64,000 bases of DNA from an uncultured Eubacteriales bacterium. Its GTDB lineage: Bacteria; Bacillota; Clostridia; Oscillospirales; Acutalibacteraceae. Below, piece by piece: positions 1 to 8,824 of the stretch (its first letter is position 1; each line of letters opens with the position of its first letter). The stretch is from positions 42,277-106,276 of the forward strand of contig CAJUDG010000015.1 in NCBI GenBank assembly GCA_910584745.1, in the 5' to 3' direction. Under the pieces are notes generated by a model. That model was not told the origin of the DNA. It saw only the letters and a list, made by a program, of their open reading frames with translations, and searched no databases. Both the position numbers and the translations under genes were made by a program.

Positions 1-905
1 ACCGCCACCACCCAGGCCAGGGTCCGGTACATGCCGTCGCAGACAAGCCCCGTCAGCCAGCCCGGAGCGCCAAGGTATACGAAGCGGTCCCGTATGCGGT
101 CCCCCAGCCAGAACAGGCCGTCGCTGAGAAGGGCGGAGGGGTAGTTGGCCCCGGCGATGGTCAGCCAGAATATCCCCAGAAGCATGAGCAGCATGATGGG
201 AAAGCCGGTGAGAGGGCTTGTGAGTATGCGGTCCAGCTTTCGGTCCCGGGCGGCGGAGCGGTTCTGCGGCTCGCGGCTGACAGCGGCGTCCGCTATCCAC
301 TGGGCATGATGGACGCGCATCTCCGGGTCAACGGGCGGCAGCGTTCGCGGGACCTTTGGCGCACGGCAGAGCGTCTCCACCTCGTCCATCAGCTCATCAA
401 GGCCCTTGCCGTCCCGGGCCGAGGTCCCCACCACCGGCACCCCCAGCAGCCCGCTGAGCTTTGCAAGGTCCACCCGGACCCCTTTGCGCCGGGCCTCGTC
501 CAGCAGGTTCACACAGACGACCAGGTCCGGGGTCAGCTCCAGCACCTGGAGCACCAGGTTCAGGTTGCGCTCAAGGCAGGTGGCGTCGCAGACGGCCACG
601 GCGCAGTCCGGGCTGCCGGAGAGGAGAAAGTCCCTGGCGGCCTCCTCCTCGGCGGAGTGGGCCTGCAAGGAGTAGCACCCGGGCAGGTCCACCAGAATGT
701 ACCCGAGGTCCCTGTGGCGGCAGTAGCCCTGGGCGTTGGCCACTGTCTTGCCGGGCCAGTTTCCCGTATGCTGGTGCATATTGGTAAGGGCGTTGAAGAT
801 GGTGCTCTTGCCCACGTTGGGGTTGCCGCAGAGGGCTATCACCCGGTCGGAGTCCTCGCGCTTCTTTATCGTAAGCCCGCCCGGGGCGGCGTCAAAATGC
901 TCCAT
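1..905 (-). CDS. feoB: ferrous iron transport protein B, N-terminal part (runs off window)
   Basis: FeoB is a membrane ferrous-iron transporter with a cytosolic GTPase domain. The visible 301 residues start at ATG 903-905 and show the G1 motif GNPNVGKST at about residues 27-35, the G3 motif DLPGCYSL and a G4-like NLLDE, so the G domain is intact. After a linker, the first hydrophobic membrane segments begin (GFPIMLLMLLGIFWLTI). The rest lies beyond base 1. The start overlaps the end of feoA by 14 bases, implying translational coupling. The gene is partial only because of the window edge. Confidence 0.95.
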   Translation of the reverse strand, partial: MEHFDAAPGGLTIKKREDSDRVIALCGNPNVGKSTIFNALTNMHQHTGNWPGKTVANAQGYCRHRDLGYILVDLPGCYSLQAHSAEEEAARDFLLSGSPDCAVAVCDATCLERNLNLVLQVLELTPDLVVCVNLLDEARRKGVRVDLAKLSGLLGVPVVGTSARDGKGLDELMDEVETLCRAPKVPRTLPPVDPEMRVHHAQWIADAAVSREPQNRSAARDRKLDRILTSPLTGFPIMLLMLLGIFWLTIAGANYPSALLSDGLFWLGDRIRDRFVYLGAPGWLTGLVCDGMYRTLAWVVA

Positions 906-1182
906 GGCGCACCGCCTGTTCCGCCGGTATAATGGGGGCCGGCGCGGCATCCGGAAGGGGGTCCACGGCGACGGCGTCACCATCGGACTTTCTGAGGGCT
1001 ATGACGGCCCCCCGGATAAGATAGGCCTTCGGGTCCCCCAGCGGACTGCTGTACAGGCACCGGACGAGGGTGCCCTCGATAAGCCCCAGGTCCTGAAAGC
1101 GGCGGCGCATGGGACAGCCGGGGCTCAGCTCCCGGACAGTGGCGGACTGGCCGGGGGAAAGGTTTGAGAGGGTAGATGACAT
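892..1182 (-). CDS. feoA: ferrous iron transport protein A
   Basis: This is a small SH3-like cytosolic partner of FeoB. The 96-residue product has the FeoA pattern LSPGQSATVRELSPG, then RRRFQDLGLIEGT and a final IALRKSDGDAVAVDP. I chose the ATG at 1180-1182 because AGGAG lies 11 bases upstream; an in-frame ATG at 1248 has no such site and would add a 22-residue tail untypical of the family. The C-terminus is slightly extended (PDAAPAPIIPAEQ). It is the first gene of feoAB, divergent from mscL. Confidence 0.93.
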   Translation of the reverse strand: MSSTLSNLSPGQSATVRELSPGCPMRRRFQDLGLIEGTLVRCLYSSPLGDPKAYLIRGAVIALRKSDGDAVAVDPLPDAAPAPIIPAEQAVRHGAF

Positions 1183-1266
1183 ATGTCGATCAGCTCCTGA
1201 TTTCGTAGTTTGGGTATTACTCTTTATTACAATATTCAGAATGTACAAACCTGTTACAGCAGGCGC

Positions 1267-1295
1267 TTGCTTTTGGGGGGAGAGTATGCGATAAT
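1267..1295 (+). promoter_or_regulatory. predicted sigma-A promoter of mscL
   Basis: TTGCTT (1267-1272), a 17-base spacer and GATAAT (1290-1295) lie 33 bases before the mscL start. The rest of the divergent feoA-mscL region (1183-1327) holds no clear regulator site that I can name. Confidence 0.5.
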
Positions 1296-1327
1296 AGGGG
1301 AGATCCAGGCTTTAGGAGGAATGAAAA

Positions 1328-1744
1328 ATGAAGCTGTTCAAAGAGTTCAGGGAGTTTATTGCCCGGGGAAACGTCATGGACATGGCCGTGGGCGTGATAA
1401 TCGGCGGGGCCTTTACGGGGATAGTGAACTCCCTGGTAAACGACGTGTTCATGCCGGTTCTGGGCCTTCTCACCGGCGGGATGAATTTTGCCGCCCTTTC
1501 GGTCCGGATAGGCCCCGGCGAGGGGGACGTGCTCAGCTATGGCGCGTTTATCGCGGCGGTGATAAACTTCCTGCTCATCGCCCTGGTGCTGTTCCTGCTG
1601 ATAAAGGCCATAAACAGCCTGCACCGAAAGAAGCAGCCCGTTGCGGACGACTCTCCCGCCATGCAGATATGCCCCTACTGCATGAGCGAGATACCCATAG
1701 CGGCCACCCGCTGCCCCCACTGCACATCTGAGCTGGAAAAATAA
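1328..1744 (+). CDS. mscL: large-conductance mechanosensitive channel with C-terminal zinc-ribbon-like tail
   Basis: MscL opens under membrane tension to release osmolytes. The 138-residue protein has the N-terminal amphipathic helix (KEFREFIARGNVMDMAVG), TM1 (GVIIGGAFTGIVNSLVNDV), a short periplasmic loop and TM2 (INFLLIALVLFLLIKAIN). The last 30 residues contain two CxxC pairs (CPYC and CPHC, 15 residues apart), a zinc-ribbon-like knuckle replacing the usual C-terminal helical bundle. A strong AGGAGG ribosome site precedes the ATG. It sits ahead of trkA-trkH, making an osmotic/potassium cluster. Confidence 0.95.
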   Translation: MKLFKEFREFIARGNVMDMAVGVIIGGAFTGIVNSLVNDVFMPVLGLLTGGMNFAALSVRIGPGEGDVLSYGAFIAAVINFLLIALVLFLLIKAINSLHRKKQPVADDSPAMQICPYCMSEIPIAATRCPHCTSELEK

Positions 1745-1747
1745 ATC

Positions 1748-1776
1748 TTGCAGGTTTTCTCTATTTGTGATAGTAT
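1748..1776 (+). promoter_or_regulatory. predicted promoter of trkA-trkH
   Basis: TTGCAG, 17 bases and TAGTAT are followed by a short GC-rich inverted repeat (GCGGC...GCCGC) before the trkA start at 1833. Confidence 0.45.
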
Positions 1777-1832
1777 ATGTGCGGCGGCTTTTATGGGCCG
1801 CCCATATCATGGAATCAGGGAAGGTCATATAA

Positions 1833-3194
1833 ATGAAAATCGTTATCGCCGGCGACGGAAAGGTGGGCTCGGCCCTCACGGTACAGCTGGCAAAGGAGGG
1901 CCACGACGTGGTGGTCATCGACAACAACAAGCTGGTCCTGGAGGAGGCCCAGCAGTCCCTGGACATAAACGTGGTCCACGGCAACGGCGCCACCATCGGG
2001 ACCCAGAACCAGGCCAATGTGGGCGGCAGCGACCTGCTTATTGCCGCCACCTCCATGGACGAGACGAACCTTTTGTGCTGCATAACCGCCCATAAGCTGG
2101 GCTGCGCCCACACCATCGCCAGGGTGCGCAACCCGGAGTATTTCAGCCAGCTCTACGACTGGAAGGAGGAGCTGGGGCTGTCGATGATGATAAACCCGGA
2201 GCTTGCCACGGCCAGCGAGATATACAGGCTCCTACAGTTCCCCTCGTTCCTCAGAAGGGACTCCTTCGCCAAGGGGCGGGTGGAGATAGTGGAGGTGGAG
2301 CTCTCTGAGGACAGCTTTCTGGACGGCTGCCGGCTTATGGACTTTGACAAGAAGGTGAAGGTAAAGGTGCTGGTCTGCGCCGTGCAGCGGGGCAGCGAGG
2401 TCTTTATACCCGACGGCAATTTCCAGCTGCAAAAGGGGGACAGGCTCCACGTGACCGCCTCCAGCTCCACCCTTGCGAAGCTCATACGCAATATGGGCGT
2501 CACCCAGCGCAAGATACGGGACGTGATGATAATCGGCGGCAGCCGCATAGGCTTCTATCTGGCGGCGGAGCTTATAAAGTCCGGGGTGGACGTGAAGCTT
2601 ATCGAGAAGGACCCGGCCCGCTGCGTGGAGCTGTCGGAGAACCTGCCCAAGGCCACAATAATAAACGCCGACGGCTCTGACAGGAATATCCTTGATACCG
2701 AGGGCCTTGGGAAGACCGACGCCGTTGTGACCCTTACGGACTTCGACGAGGAGAACCTGATAATCTCTATGTACGCAAACTATCTCGGCACCTATAAGGT
2801 GATAACCAAGATAAACCGCACCGAGTTCAACGAGGTGCTGGTGGACAAGGGCATCGACTGCGCCGTTAGCCCCAAGGACCTGTGTACCACGGACATCATG
2901 CGGTACGTCCGGGCCATGGGCAACCGCAGCGGCGGCACCGTCACCACCCTGCACCGCATAGTGGAGGACAAGGTGGAGGCCCTGGAGTTCCAGGTGGGCC
3001 GGGGCACCCCGCACCTGGGCCAGCCTCTATATAAGCTCCGATTAAAGCCCGGCACCCTTATCGCCTGCATAAACCGCCGGGGCCGCGCCATAATCCCCAG
3101 CGGCGGCGACTGCATAGAGGCCGGGGACTCGGTGATAATCGTCGCCACCGCCGACAGGGCCATCAAGGACCTGCGGGACATCTTCCTGGACTAA
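1833..3194 (+). CDS. trkA: Trk potassium uptake system regulatory protein TrkA
   Basis: This cytosolic NAD(H)-binding gating subunit works with the TrkH channel. The 453 residues form two RCK repeats. Each begins with a Rossmann fold: GDGKVGSALTVQLAKEGHDV with VVIDNN at the start, and IIGGSRIGFYLAAELIKSG with LIEKD near residue 230. Each is followed by an RCK_C domain; the final one ends in CIEAGDSVIIVATADRAI. Length and duplicated organisation match full-length bacterial TrkA. It is followed after 12 bases by trkH. Confidence 0.95.
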   Translation: MKIVIAGDGKVGSALTVQLAKEGHDVVVIDNNKLVLEEAQQSLDINVVHGNGATIGTQNQANVGGSDLLIAATSMDETNLLCCITAHKLGCAHTIARVRNPEYFSQLYDWKEELGLSMMINPELATASEIYRLLQFPSFLRRDSFAKGRVEIVEVELSEDSFLDGCRLMDFDKKVKVKVLVCAVQRGSEVFIPDGNFQLQKGDRLHVTASSSTLAKLIRNMGVTQRKIRDVMIIGGSRIGFYLAAELIKSGVDVKLIEKDPARCVELSENLPKATIINADGSDRNILDTEGLGKTDAVVTLTDFDEENLIISMYANYLGTYKVITKINRTEFNEVLVDKGIDCAVSPKDLCTTDIMRYVRAMGNRSGGTVTTLHRIVEDKVEALEFQVGRGTPHLGQPLYKLRLKPGTLIACINRRGRAIIPSGGDCIEAGDSVIIVATADRAIKDLRDIFLD

Positions 3195-3206
3195 GGAGGG
3201 CGCTCT

Positions 3207-4655
3207 GTGAATTACCGGATGATACTGCGGCTTATCTGCTATATCCTCAGGGTGGAGGCGGTCTGCCTGCTGCCAAGCCTTGGCATCTCCTTTTTCAAGG
3301 GGGAGACCGGCGCCGTTATAGGTACGGCGGCCACCATAGTCATATCGGCGCTTCTGAGCCTTGTGTCCTTTCTGCTGCCCCCCGCGGACAAGCAGATAAG
3401 CGCCCGGGAGGGCTTTCTCAGCGTGGCCCTCTGCTGGGCGGCGGTGTCCCTTGTGGGGGCGCTGCCCTTCTGTCTCAGCGGGGCGGTGCCGAACTATATC
3501 GACTGCCTTTTCGAGACGGTATCGGGCTTTACCACCACCGGCGCCAGCGTGCTCACCGACATAGAGGCCCTGCCCATGGGACTGTTGTACTGGCGCAGCT
3601 TTACCCACTGGCTGGGGGGCATGGGCGTGCTGGTGTTCCTCTTGGCGGTGATGCCCATGGGCAAGGGCAAGAACTCCCTTCTGCACGTGATGCGCGCGGA
3701 GAGCCCCGGGCCCCAGGTGGACAAGCTGGTGCCGAAGCTCCAGGACAGCGCCAAGATACTCTACGCCATATATATCGGCCTGACATTATTGCAGATAGTC
3801 CTGCTGCTGCTTGGGGGAATGCCCCTTTTCGACAGTCTCACCACCGCCTTCGGCACGGCGGGCACGGGGGGCTTCGGCATAAAGGCGGACAGCCTGATGG
3901 GCTACAGCCATTATCTTCAGGGGGTCTGTACGGTGTTCATGGCCCTGTTCGGGGTGAATTTCAGCATATTTTATCTGCTGCTTCTGCGGCAGTTTATGAA
4001 GGTCCTCAAGAACCAGGAGCTGCTTTTGTATCTTGGGATAATGCTTGGCAGCATACTGATAATCGCCTTTGACATCCTGCCCCAGTACGTGAATATAGGC
4101 GAGGCCCTGCACCAGGCGGCGTTCCAGGTCTCGTCCATAATGACCACCACGGGCTTTGCCACGGCGGACTTCAACTCCTGGCCCGCCCTCTCAAAGACGT
4201 TATTGGTGCTGCTGATGTTCGTGGGGGCCTGCGCCGGGTCCACCGGCGGAGGCGTGAAGGTGGCGCGGGTGCTGCTCTTGATGAAGGCCGGGCGGCGCAA
4301 CGTGAAGCGTATGCTGCGGCCCCGGTCCGTGTCCCAGGTGCATATGGACGGCGGGACGGTGTCCGAGGAGGTGGTGCAGAACACCTACAGCTATCTGGCA
4401 TTGTATATGGGCATAATGGTGCTCTCGGTGTTCCTTATCGCCCTGGACGAGTTCTCGCTGGAGACCAACGCCACGGCGGTCGTCGCCTGCCTTAACAATA
4501 TCGGTCCGGGCCTGGACATGGTGGGGCCAATGGGCAGCTACGCGAATTTCTCATGGCACAGCAAGCTGGTGCTGAGCTTTGACATGCTGGCGGGAAGGCT
4601 GGAGCTTTTCCCCATGATAATGCTCTTTGTGCCCCTTAGCTGGAAGCGCACATAA
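3207..4655 (+). CDS. trkH: Trk potassium uptake channel subunit TrkH
   Basis: This integral membrane channel-forming subunit of the Trk/Ktr K+ uptake system has 482 residues. It is very hydrophobic throughout and shows the repeated selectivity-filter loops: FETVSGFTTTGASV near residue 105, TAFGTAGTGGFG, MTTTGFATADF and NNIGPGLDMVGP. It starts with GTG (3207), preceded by GGAGGG. It lies directly after trkA, so the pair should be co-transcribed, and the transcript ends at a strong terminator a few bases past the stop. Confidence 0.95.
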   Translation: MNYRMILRLICYILRVEAVCLLPSLGISFFKGETGAVIGTAATIVISALLSLVSFLLPPADKQISAREGFLSVALCWAAVSLVGALPFCLSGAVPNYIDCLFETVSGFTTTGASVLTDIEALPMGLLYWRSFTHWLGGMGVLVFLLAVMPMGKGKNSLLHVMRAESPGPQVDKLVPKLQDSAKILYAIYIGLTLLQIVLLLLGGMPLFDSLTTAFGTAGTGGFGIKADSLMGYSHYLQGVCTVFMALFGVNFSIFYLLLLRQFMKVLKNQELLLYLGIMLGSILIIAFDILPQYVNIGEALHQAAFQVSSIMTTTGFATADFNSWPALSKTLLVLLMFVGACAGSTGGGVKVARVLLLMKAGRRNVKRMLRPRSVSQVHMDGGTVSEEVVQNTYSYLALYMGIMVLSVFLIALDEFSLETNATAVVACLNNIGPGLDMVGPMGSYANFSWHSKLVLSFDMLAGRLELFPMIMLFVPLSWKRT

Positions 4656-4686
4656 AAAGTACCCCTGCAAAAGCAGGGGTATTTTA
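4655..4686. terminator. bidirectional terminator between trkH and the HTH gene
   Basis: The 9-bp perfect stem TACCCCTGC/GCAGGGGTA with loop AAAA is flanked by an A run on the left and TTTT on the right. It can serve both convergent genes. Confidence 0.85.
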
Positions 4687-5022
4687 GTCCTCCTCCTCGT
4701 CCATGACCGCCTGGAAAGCCTGGGCATAGGCCAGGACCCTGCGGATATGGGCCTTGGCGGTCTTTATATGCTTATAGACCGTGGACTTGCCAATGCCAAG
4801 CTTTTTGCCTATCTCCTCCATGGTCATGCGCTCCATAAAGTACATCTCCACACATTCCCTCTGCCGGCCGGTCAGCTCCTGCCGCAGGGCGACCTTCAGT
4901 GCCGCGCCCATGAGCTTTTTATTCCTCAGCCTGCCCTGCCCGGGCTGAAGCTCAGGTATGCTGTCCTCGGGGCCCAGGTCAAAGCTCATGGACTCCTCAA
5001 AATGCAGCTTCTTACTTTTCAT
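4684..5022 (-). CDS. small sigma-70 region 4-like helix-turn-helix protein
   Basis: This 112-residue, probably DNA-binding protein is built around ALRQELTGRQRECVEMYFME and RMTMEEIGKKLGIGKSTVYK, a sigma-region-4/LuxR-type helix-turn-helix. There is no region 2, so it is not a complete sigma factor. It starts 10 bases after the stop of the upstream peptide-binding lipoprotein gene, suggesting one transcript. A positional regulator role for the lipoprotein gene is only inference. Confidence 0.75.
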   Translation of the reverse strand: MKSKKLHFEESMSFDLGPEDSIPELQPGQGRLRNKKLMGAALKVALRQELTGRQRECVEMYFMERMTMEEIGKKLGIGKSTVYKHIKTAKAHIRRVLAYAQAFQAVMDEEED

Positions 5023-5032
5023 ACCGGCCGCC

Positions 5033-6625
5033 CTACTCGGATTTCTTCGCCCGGGAGAAGTCTATGAGCAGGTCCGGCGAGGCGGATATGCCCTGGCTGC
5101 TGGGGCTGCTGATATAGTAGGTCTTGTCGCTGAACAGGGGATAGAAGATGTAGTGTTCCATCAGATAGGTCTCAAGGCTCTGATAGGCGGACAGCTCGAA
5201 GGTCATGGAGTGAAGCTGGCTGTCATACTGCTGGTCCCTGTAGAGGGAGGGCGTGGAGCTGCTCTCAAAGGCCTTGAGCACCTGATAGGGGGTGGTGCCC
5301 CCGGCCCGCAGGGTGTAGAGGGCCGCCTGATATTCCCCGCCGGAGATACGGGACTGGAAGGAGGAGTCCTCCAGGGGCTCGATATTATAGGCGCTGCCCA
5401 GAGAACTGTTCCAGGACACCAGAAGGCCGTTGGCGATGTTTATGGATTCCTCGTCGTTGGGGCAGATTATGGTGATATTTGGCATACGTTCCTCGCCGCT
5501 GAGGGTCAGCAGGGAGGACAGCAGTGTCCCGGTAACGGAATCGTCCCGCTGGGTGAACATGGGCGCGCCGCCGCTGTAGTAGCTCTCGCCGTTCCAGTGC
5601 ACACAGTTGGCCATGATGCCCATGGCCTCCTGGCTGTTCTTGTCCATGCGCCGGTCCAAAAGGTCCTGACGGTCGATAAGCTTTGTGAATATCTCCCGGG
5701 CCTGGGGGTAATTCAGTATGCCCGAGTCGGCATTGAACAGCAGGCCCGTCACAGCGTCGTCCAGGACCTGGACCCCGCAGCCCCTGCCCGCGGCATCCTC
5801 CGCGGCGGTCTCGGGCAGGGTGGCGATATCGATCTTCCCCTCCAGCAGCGCGGAGACCGGGTCCTCGGTAATGGAGCTGTCATAGTCGATAAGGTAGGTC
5901 AGGCTCTTGGGGGCCACATCCTCCCGGGCGCGGTAGTTATCGGAGGGCACCAGGGTCATCTGGCGCTTGCCGGGGTCCGTGACCCAGGAGTATTCGCTCT
6001 CGAAGGTGAAGGGGCCGTTGGTGATGAGATACTCCGCGGAAAGGCCGTAATGGCCGGAGCAGTCCTCGAAGAACTCCCTGTTGCAGGGCATATAGTGGGT
6101 GCCGGCGGTAAGGGCGGGGAAGTCCGGGTAGCTGCGCTCAAGGTCCACCACCAGTGTGCGCTCGTCCTGGGCATAGACCCCCAGGGCGCTCTGGTCCGCC
6201 TCGCCGTTATAGACCGCCCGGGCCCCCTGGATGACGAACAGGTCGTCAACAGAGGGGGTGGCCGTCTCCGGGCGCAGGGCCCGCTGGATGGCGAAGAGAA
6301 AGTCGTCGGCGGTGACCGGGGCGCCGTTGCTCCACTTGGCGTCGCCGTACAGATGGAAGGTGAAGCGGGTGCTGTTCTCGTTGACGTCCCACTTGCGGGC
6401 CGCGCCGGGGATGACCTCCCCCTGGTCGTCGATGCCGCACAGCCCCTGGAAGATGGAGCCGATGACCTGGAAGGAGGACTGGCGCGAGGCGGTCTGGGGG
6501 TCAAGGGTGTCCACGTTCTGGGGCAGGGCGTATGTGAACTCCATGCCGGCCTGATAGCCGCCGGAGCAGGCGCAGAGACCGGCAAGGAGTGATATGCTCA
6601 ACAGAAGGGAGAGGATACGGTTCAT
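5033..6625 (-). CDS. extracellular solute-binding lipoprotein, family 5 (peptide/nickel type)
   Basis: This is a 530-residue secreted lipoprotein. From ATG 6623-6625 (AAGGAG 9 bases upstream), the signal peptide ends in a lipobox, LAGLCAC, with the lipidated Cys near residue 20. The mature part has family-5 hallmarks: NVDTLDPQTASRQSSFQV, then KWSNGAPVTADDFLFAIQRA and later a YDSSI strand. Such proteins deliver oligopeptides to Opp/Dpp permeases, but no permease or ATPase gene is adjacent, so it is an orphan receptor or may be a sensor. An in-frame upstream ATG at 6754 would precede the terminator stem and is unlikely. Confidence 0.88.
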   Translation of the reverse strand: MNRILSLLLSISLLAGLCACSGGYQAGMEFTYALPQNVDTLDPQTASRQSSFQVIGSIFQGLCGIDDQGEVIPGAARKWDVNENSTRFTFHLYGDAKWSNGAPVTADDFLFAIQRALRPETATPSVDDLFVIQGARAVYNGEADQSALGVYAQDERTLVVDLERSYPDFPALTAGTHYMPCNREFFEDCSGHYGLSAEYLITNGPFTFESEYSWVTDPGKRQMTLVPSDNYRAREDVAPKSLTYLIDYDSSITEDPVSALLEGKIDIATLPETAAEDAAGRGCGVQVLDDAVTGLLFNADSGILNYPQAREIFTKLIDRQDLLDRRMDKNSQEAMGIMANCVHWNGESYYSGGAPMFTQRDDSVTGTLLSSLLTLSGEERMPNITIICPNDEESINIANGLLVSWNSSLGSAYNIEPLEDSSFQSRISGGEYQAALYTLRAGGTTPYQVLKAFESSSTPSLYRDQQYDSQLHSMTFELSAYQSLETYLMEHYIFYPLFSDKTYYISSPSSQGISASPDLLIDFSRAKKSE

Positions 6626-6710
6626 ATTGCAGCTCCTTTTAAAGGGGATATATAGTATAGTATACACAATCACAACAAATTTATAATTCTCATAAAGAAC
6701 TATACTACTC

Positions 6711-6742
6711 AAAACAAAAGACCCCCCGCAAAGGCGGAGGGT
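6711..6742 (-). terminator. rho-independent terminator after the sugar isomerase gene
   Basis: The stem ACCCTCCGC/GCGGGGGGT (one G-T pair), read on the minus strand with loop CTTT, is followed by CTTTTGTTTT. It separates the isomerase operon from the lipoprotein gene downstream. Confidence 0.85.
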
Positions 6743-6760
6743 CCGATAGTACACAGTAAA

Positions 6761-7612
6761 TTACACGTTAGCCTTCAGCCAGGCCACGTCTTCCTTCAGG
6801 CAGTCGATACGGCTCTTGTCGTCATAGCTGGCCTCGCGCTCCACAACGTAGATAACTCCGTCGCGCTGAGCGTCCGCGGCGGCCTTGACGGCCTTCCAGT
6901 CCACTATGCCGCTGCCGGTGGGGACGTTGAGCTTGTCCCGCTCCTGCATCATCTTGATGAACTCAGGGGGGAAGATGGGCTTGCCGTCCTCGTCCAGCTC
7001 GAACTTGGGCCACTCGGGCGGGTTCTTCCGTGAGCTGGCCTTGTCCGGGCCGATAACGGCGCCGTTCTCCTTGATGTGGATGGCGGCAATGCGGCCCGCG
7101 TGCTGCTTGATGTACTCCACCGGGTCAATGCCCGCGGCAGAGGCCCAGCCGCAGTCTATCTCAAAGGCCACGGTCTCGGGGTCGGTGTTCTCGATGACCC
7201 AGTCAAAAAGGTACTTGTCCCCATCCTTGTTGAACTCCTGGGTGTGGTTGTGATAGCCGATGGTGATGCCGTACTTCTTGGCCTCGGCTCCCCACTTGTT
7301 GAGCTCGGCGGCGACCTCCCTGGCCTCTTCCGCGTCGCAGAAGGAGGTCATGGGGCAGGCCACGAACTTCACGCCCAGCTCGGCAAGATAGGGAAGATGC
7401 TCGCCCATCATCTCGAAGGGCACATGAGCGGAGACGGCCTTTATGCCGGCCTCCTCCAATGCCTTCTTGACGTCCTCGACGGGCACATCCTTATAGTCCT
7501 GGGCAAACTCCACGCCGGAGTAGCCCATCTCGGCCGCGGTCTTTATCTTCTCCACAGCGGAGAGGTTGCAGTCATGGCCGAAGGAATAGAGCTGTAAATT
7601 GATGTTTTCCAT
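6761..7612 (-). CDS. sugar phosphate isomerase/epimerase (xylose-isomerase-like TIM barrel)
   Basis: This 283-residue AP-endonuclease-2/xylose-isomerase-type barrel has the strand motifs GYSGVEFAQDY, VSAHVPFEMM, IGYHNHTQEF, FEIDCGWASAAG, AAIHIKENG and a C-terminal IVDWKAVKAAADAQRDGVIYVVERE. His and Glu/Asp residues at strand ends fit a divalent-metal site. Relatives epimerise or isomerise sugars and inositols; the substrate here cannot be read from sequence. It follows a Gfo/Idh/MocA oxidoreductase gene after 22 bases, a very common sugar or inositol catabolic pairing. Confidence 0.88.
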   Translation of the reverse strand: MENINLQLYSFGHDCNLSAVEKIKTAAEMGYSGVEFAQDYKDVPVEDVKKALEEAGIKAVSAHVPFEMMGEHLPYLAELGVKFVACPMTSFCDAEEAREVAAELNKWGAEAKKYGITIGYHNHTQEFNKDGDKYLFDWVIENTDPETVAFEIDCGWASAAGIDPVEYIKQHAGRIAAIHIKENGAVIGPDKASSRKNPPEWPKFELDEDGKPIFPPEFIKMMQERDKLNVPTGSGIVDWKAVKAAADAQRDGVIYVVEREASYDDKSRIDCLKEDVAWLKANV

Positions 7613-7634
7613 TCTTCTTTACCTCGCGCCCGGC

Positions 7635-8753
7635 TTAAAACTTGATGGCCTGTCCGGTCCTGGAGGACTGGTAGATGGCGTCGAGGATCTTGGTGACTAC
7701 GAAAGCCTGATCGGCGGTAACAAAGAGCTCGCCCTCGCCGCGCAGAGCCTTGACCCAGATGTCATGCTCCTTGGAAAGGGGAGCGGGGCCCTGGCTGAAG
7801 CCGGGGATATAGCCCATGATCTTGTTGCCTACCCAAGAGGTGGTCTGCTCGTTGCCGATGACATGGGTCAGGCGCACGCGGCCCTCCAGAGTGTCAAGGC
7901 CGCCCTTGGTGCCGCACAGCAGAGTGTGGGCAGCGTTGTCGCAGCCGGCCTCGTCGGCCATGTTCATGGCCCAGGAGGCGCGCAGGTTGATGACGGCGCC
8001 GTTCTTCATCTTGATCTGGCCCACAGCGGAGTCCTCAACGTCATAGGTCTCGTTGTTCCAGTGGTCGGGGTCGCCCATCCAGTTGTTCTGGCCCTGTACA
8101 TCGGGAGTCAGGAGCCGGCCCAGCTTCTCGAAGGAGGTGCCGACAACGTAGTCAACGTCGTAGTTGTTCATCAGGAACAGGGTGTTGTCCAGGGCATGGG
8201 TGCCGATGTCTATAAGGGGTCCGCCGCCCTGCTTGGACTTGTCGGTGAACACGCCCCAGGTGGGCACGCCGCGGCGCCTGAGATAGGTGGCCTCGGCGTA
8301 GTAAACGTCGCCCAGCCAGCCCTCGGCGACGACCTTGCGGGCAACGGCGTTCTCATGGAAGTGGCGGTACTGATATCCGATGGTCAGCATCTTGCCGGTG
8401 CGGTCACGGGCGTCCAGCATCTTCTGGGCGTCCTCGGGAGTGGCCGCCATGGGCTTCTCGCAGAGAACGTGCTTGCCGGCCTCGAGGGCGGCAACGGTGA
8501 TCTCGCAGTGGGCGATGTTGGGGGTCAGAACATGCACGGCGTCGATGGTGGGGTCAGCCAGCAGCTCGTGATAGTCGGTGTACACCTTGGCGTCGGGGGT
8601 GCCGTACTCCTTGGCAGCCTTCTCGGCGCGCTCGGGGATAAGGTCGCAGAATGCGCACAAATCAACATACTCGGTCTGCTGGGACATGCCGGGCAGGTGC
8701 TTCTGGTTGGCGATACCGCCGCAGCCGATAAAGCCGATCTTTAATTTAGCCAT
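7635..8753 (-). CDS. Gfo/Idh/MocA family NAD(P)-dependent oxidoreductase
   Basis: The 372-residue enzyme starts at ATG 8751-8753 with GGAGG 8 bases upstream. It opens with the Rossmann signature IGFIGCGGIANQKHLPG, continues with VHVLTPNIAHCEITVAALEAGKHVLCEKPMA (the EKP motif with its catalytic Lys) and has GPLIDIGTHALDNTLFLM, the DxGxH motif. Family members oxidise sugars, inositols or sugar acids. With the downstream isomerase it likely forms a two-gene catabolic operon; the sugar is unknown. An in-frame ATG at 8828 lies upstream but would run through the promoter region. Confidence 0.9.
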   Translation of the reverse strand: MAKLKIGFIGCGGIANQKHLPGMSQQTEYVDLCAFCDLIPERAEKAAKEYGTPDAKVYTDYHELLADPTIDAVHVLTPNIAHCEITVAALEAGKHVLCEKPMAATPEDAQKMLDARDRTGKMLTIGYQYRHFHENAVARKVVAEGWLGDVYYAEATYLRRRGVPTWGVFTDKSKQGGGPLIDIGTHALDNTLFLMNNYDVDYVVGTSFEKLGRLLTPDVQGQNNWMGDPDHWNNETYDVEDSAVGQIKMKNGAVINLRASWAMNMADEAGCDNAAHTLLCGTKGGLDTLEGRVRLTHVIGNEQTTSWVGNKIMGYIPGFSQGPAPLSKEHDIWVKALRGEGELFVTADQAFVVTKILDAIYQSSRTGQAIKF

Positions 8754-8805
8754 GGGAATCATCCTCCTATTATTATACGTCCGGGCGCTATAGCCCTGCG
8801 TATTG

Positions 8806-8824
8806 ATTACAAGCTTATTGTAAT
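8806..8824. promoter_or_regulatory. inverted repeat upstream of the sugar operon, candidate operator
   Basis: ATTACAA, 5 bases, then TTGTAAT forms a perfect 7-bp dyad. It lies upstream of a minus-strand TATAAT (8772-8777) that lacks a good -35 element, which suggests regulated transcription. No cognate regulator gene is adjacent. Confidence 0.35.

Noticed and set aside
4684..5022. Complete alternative sigma factor
   Set aside because: Only a region-4-like helix-turn-helix is present; there is no region 2.
4958..6592. 544-codon plus-strand ORF opposite the solute-binding lipoprotein
   Set aside because: It is low-complexity Gly/Val/Ala-rich shadow coding opposite a gene with clear family motifs.
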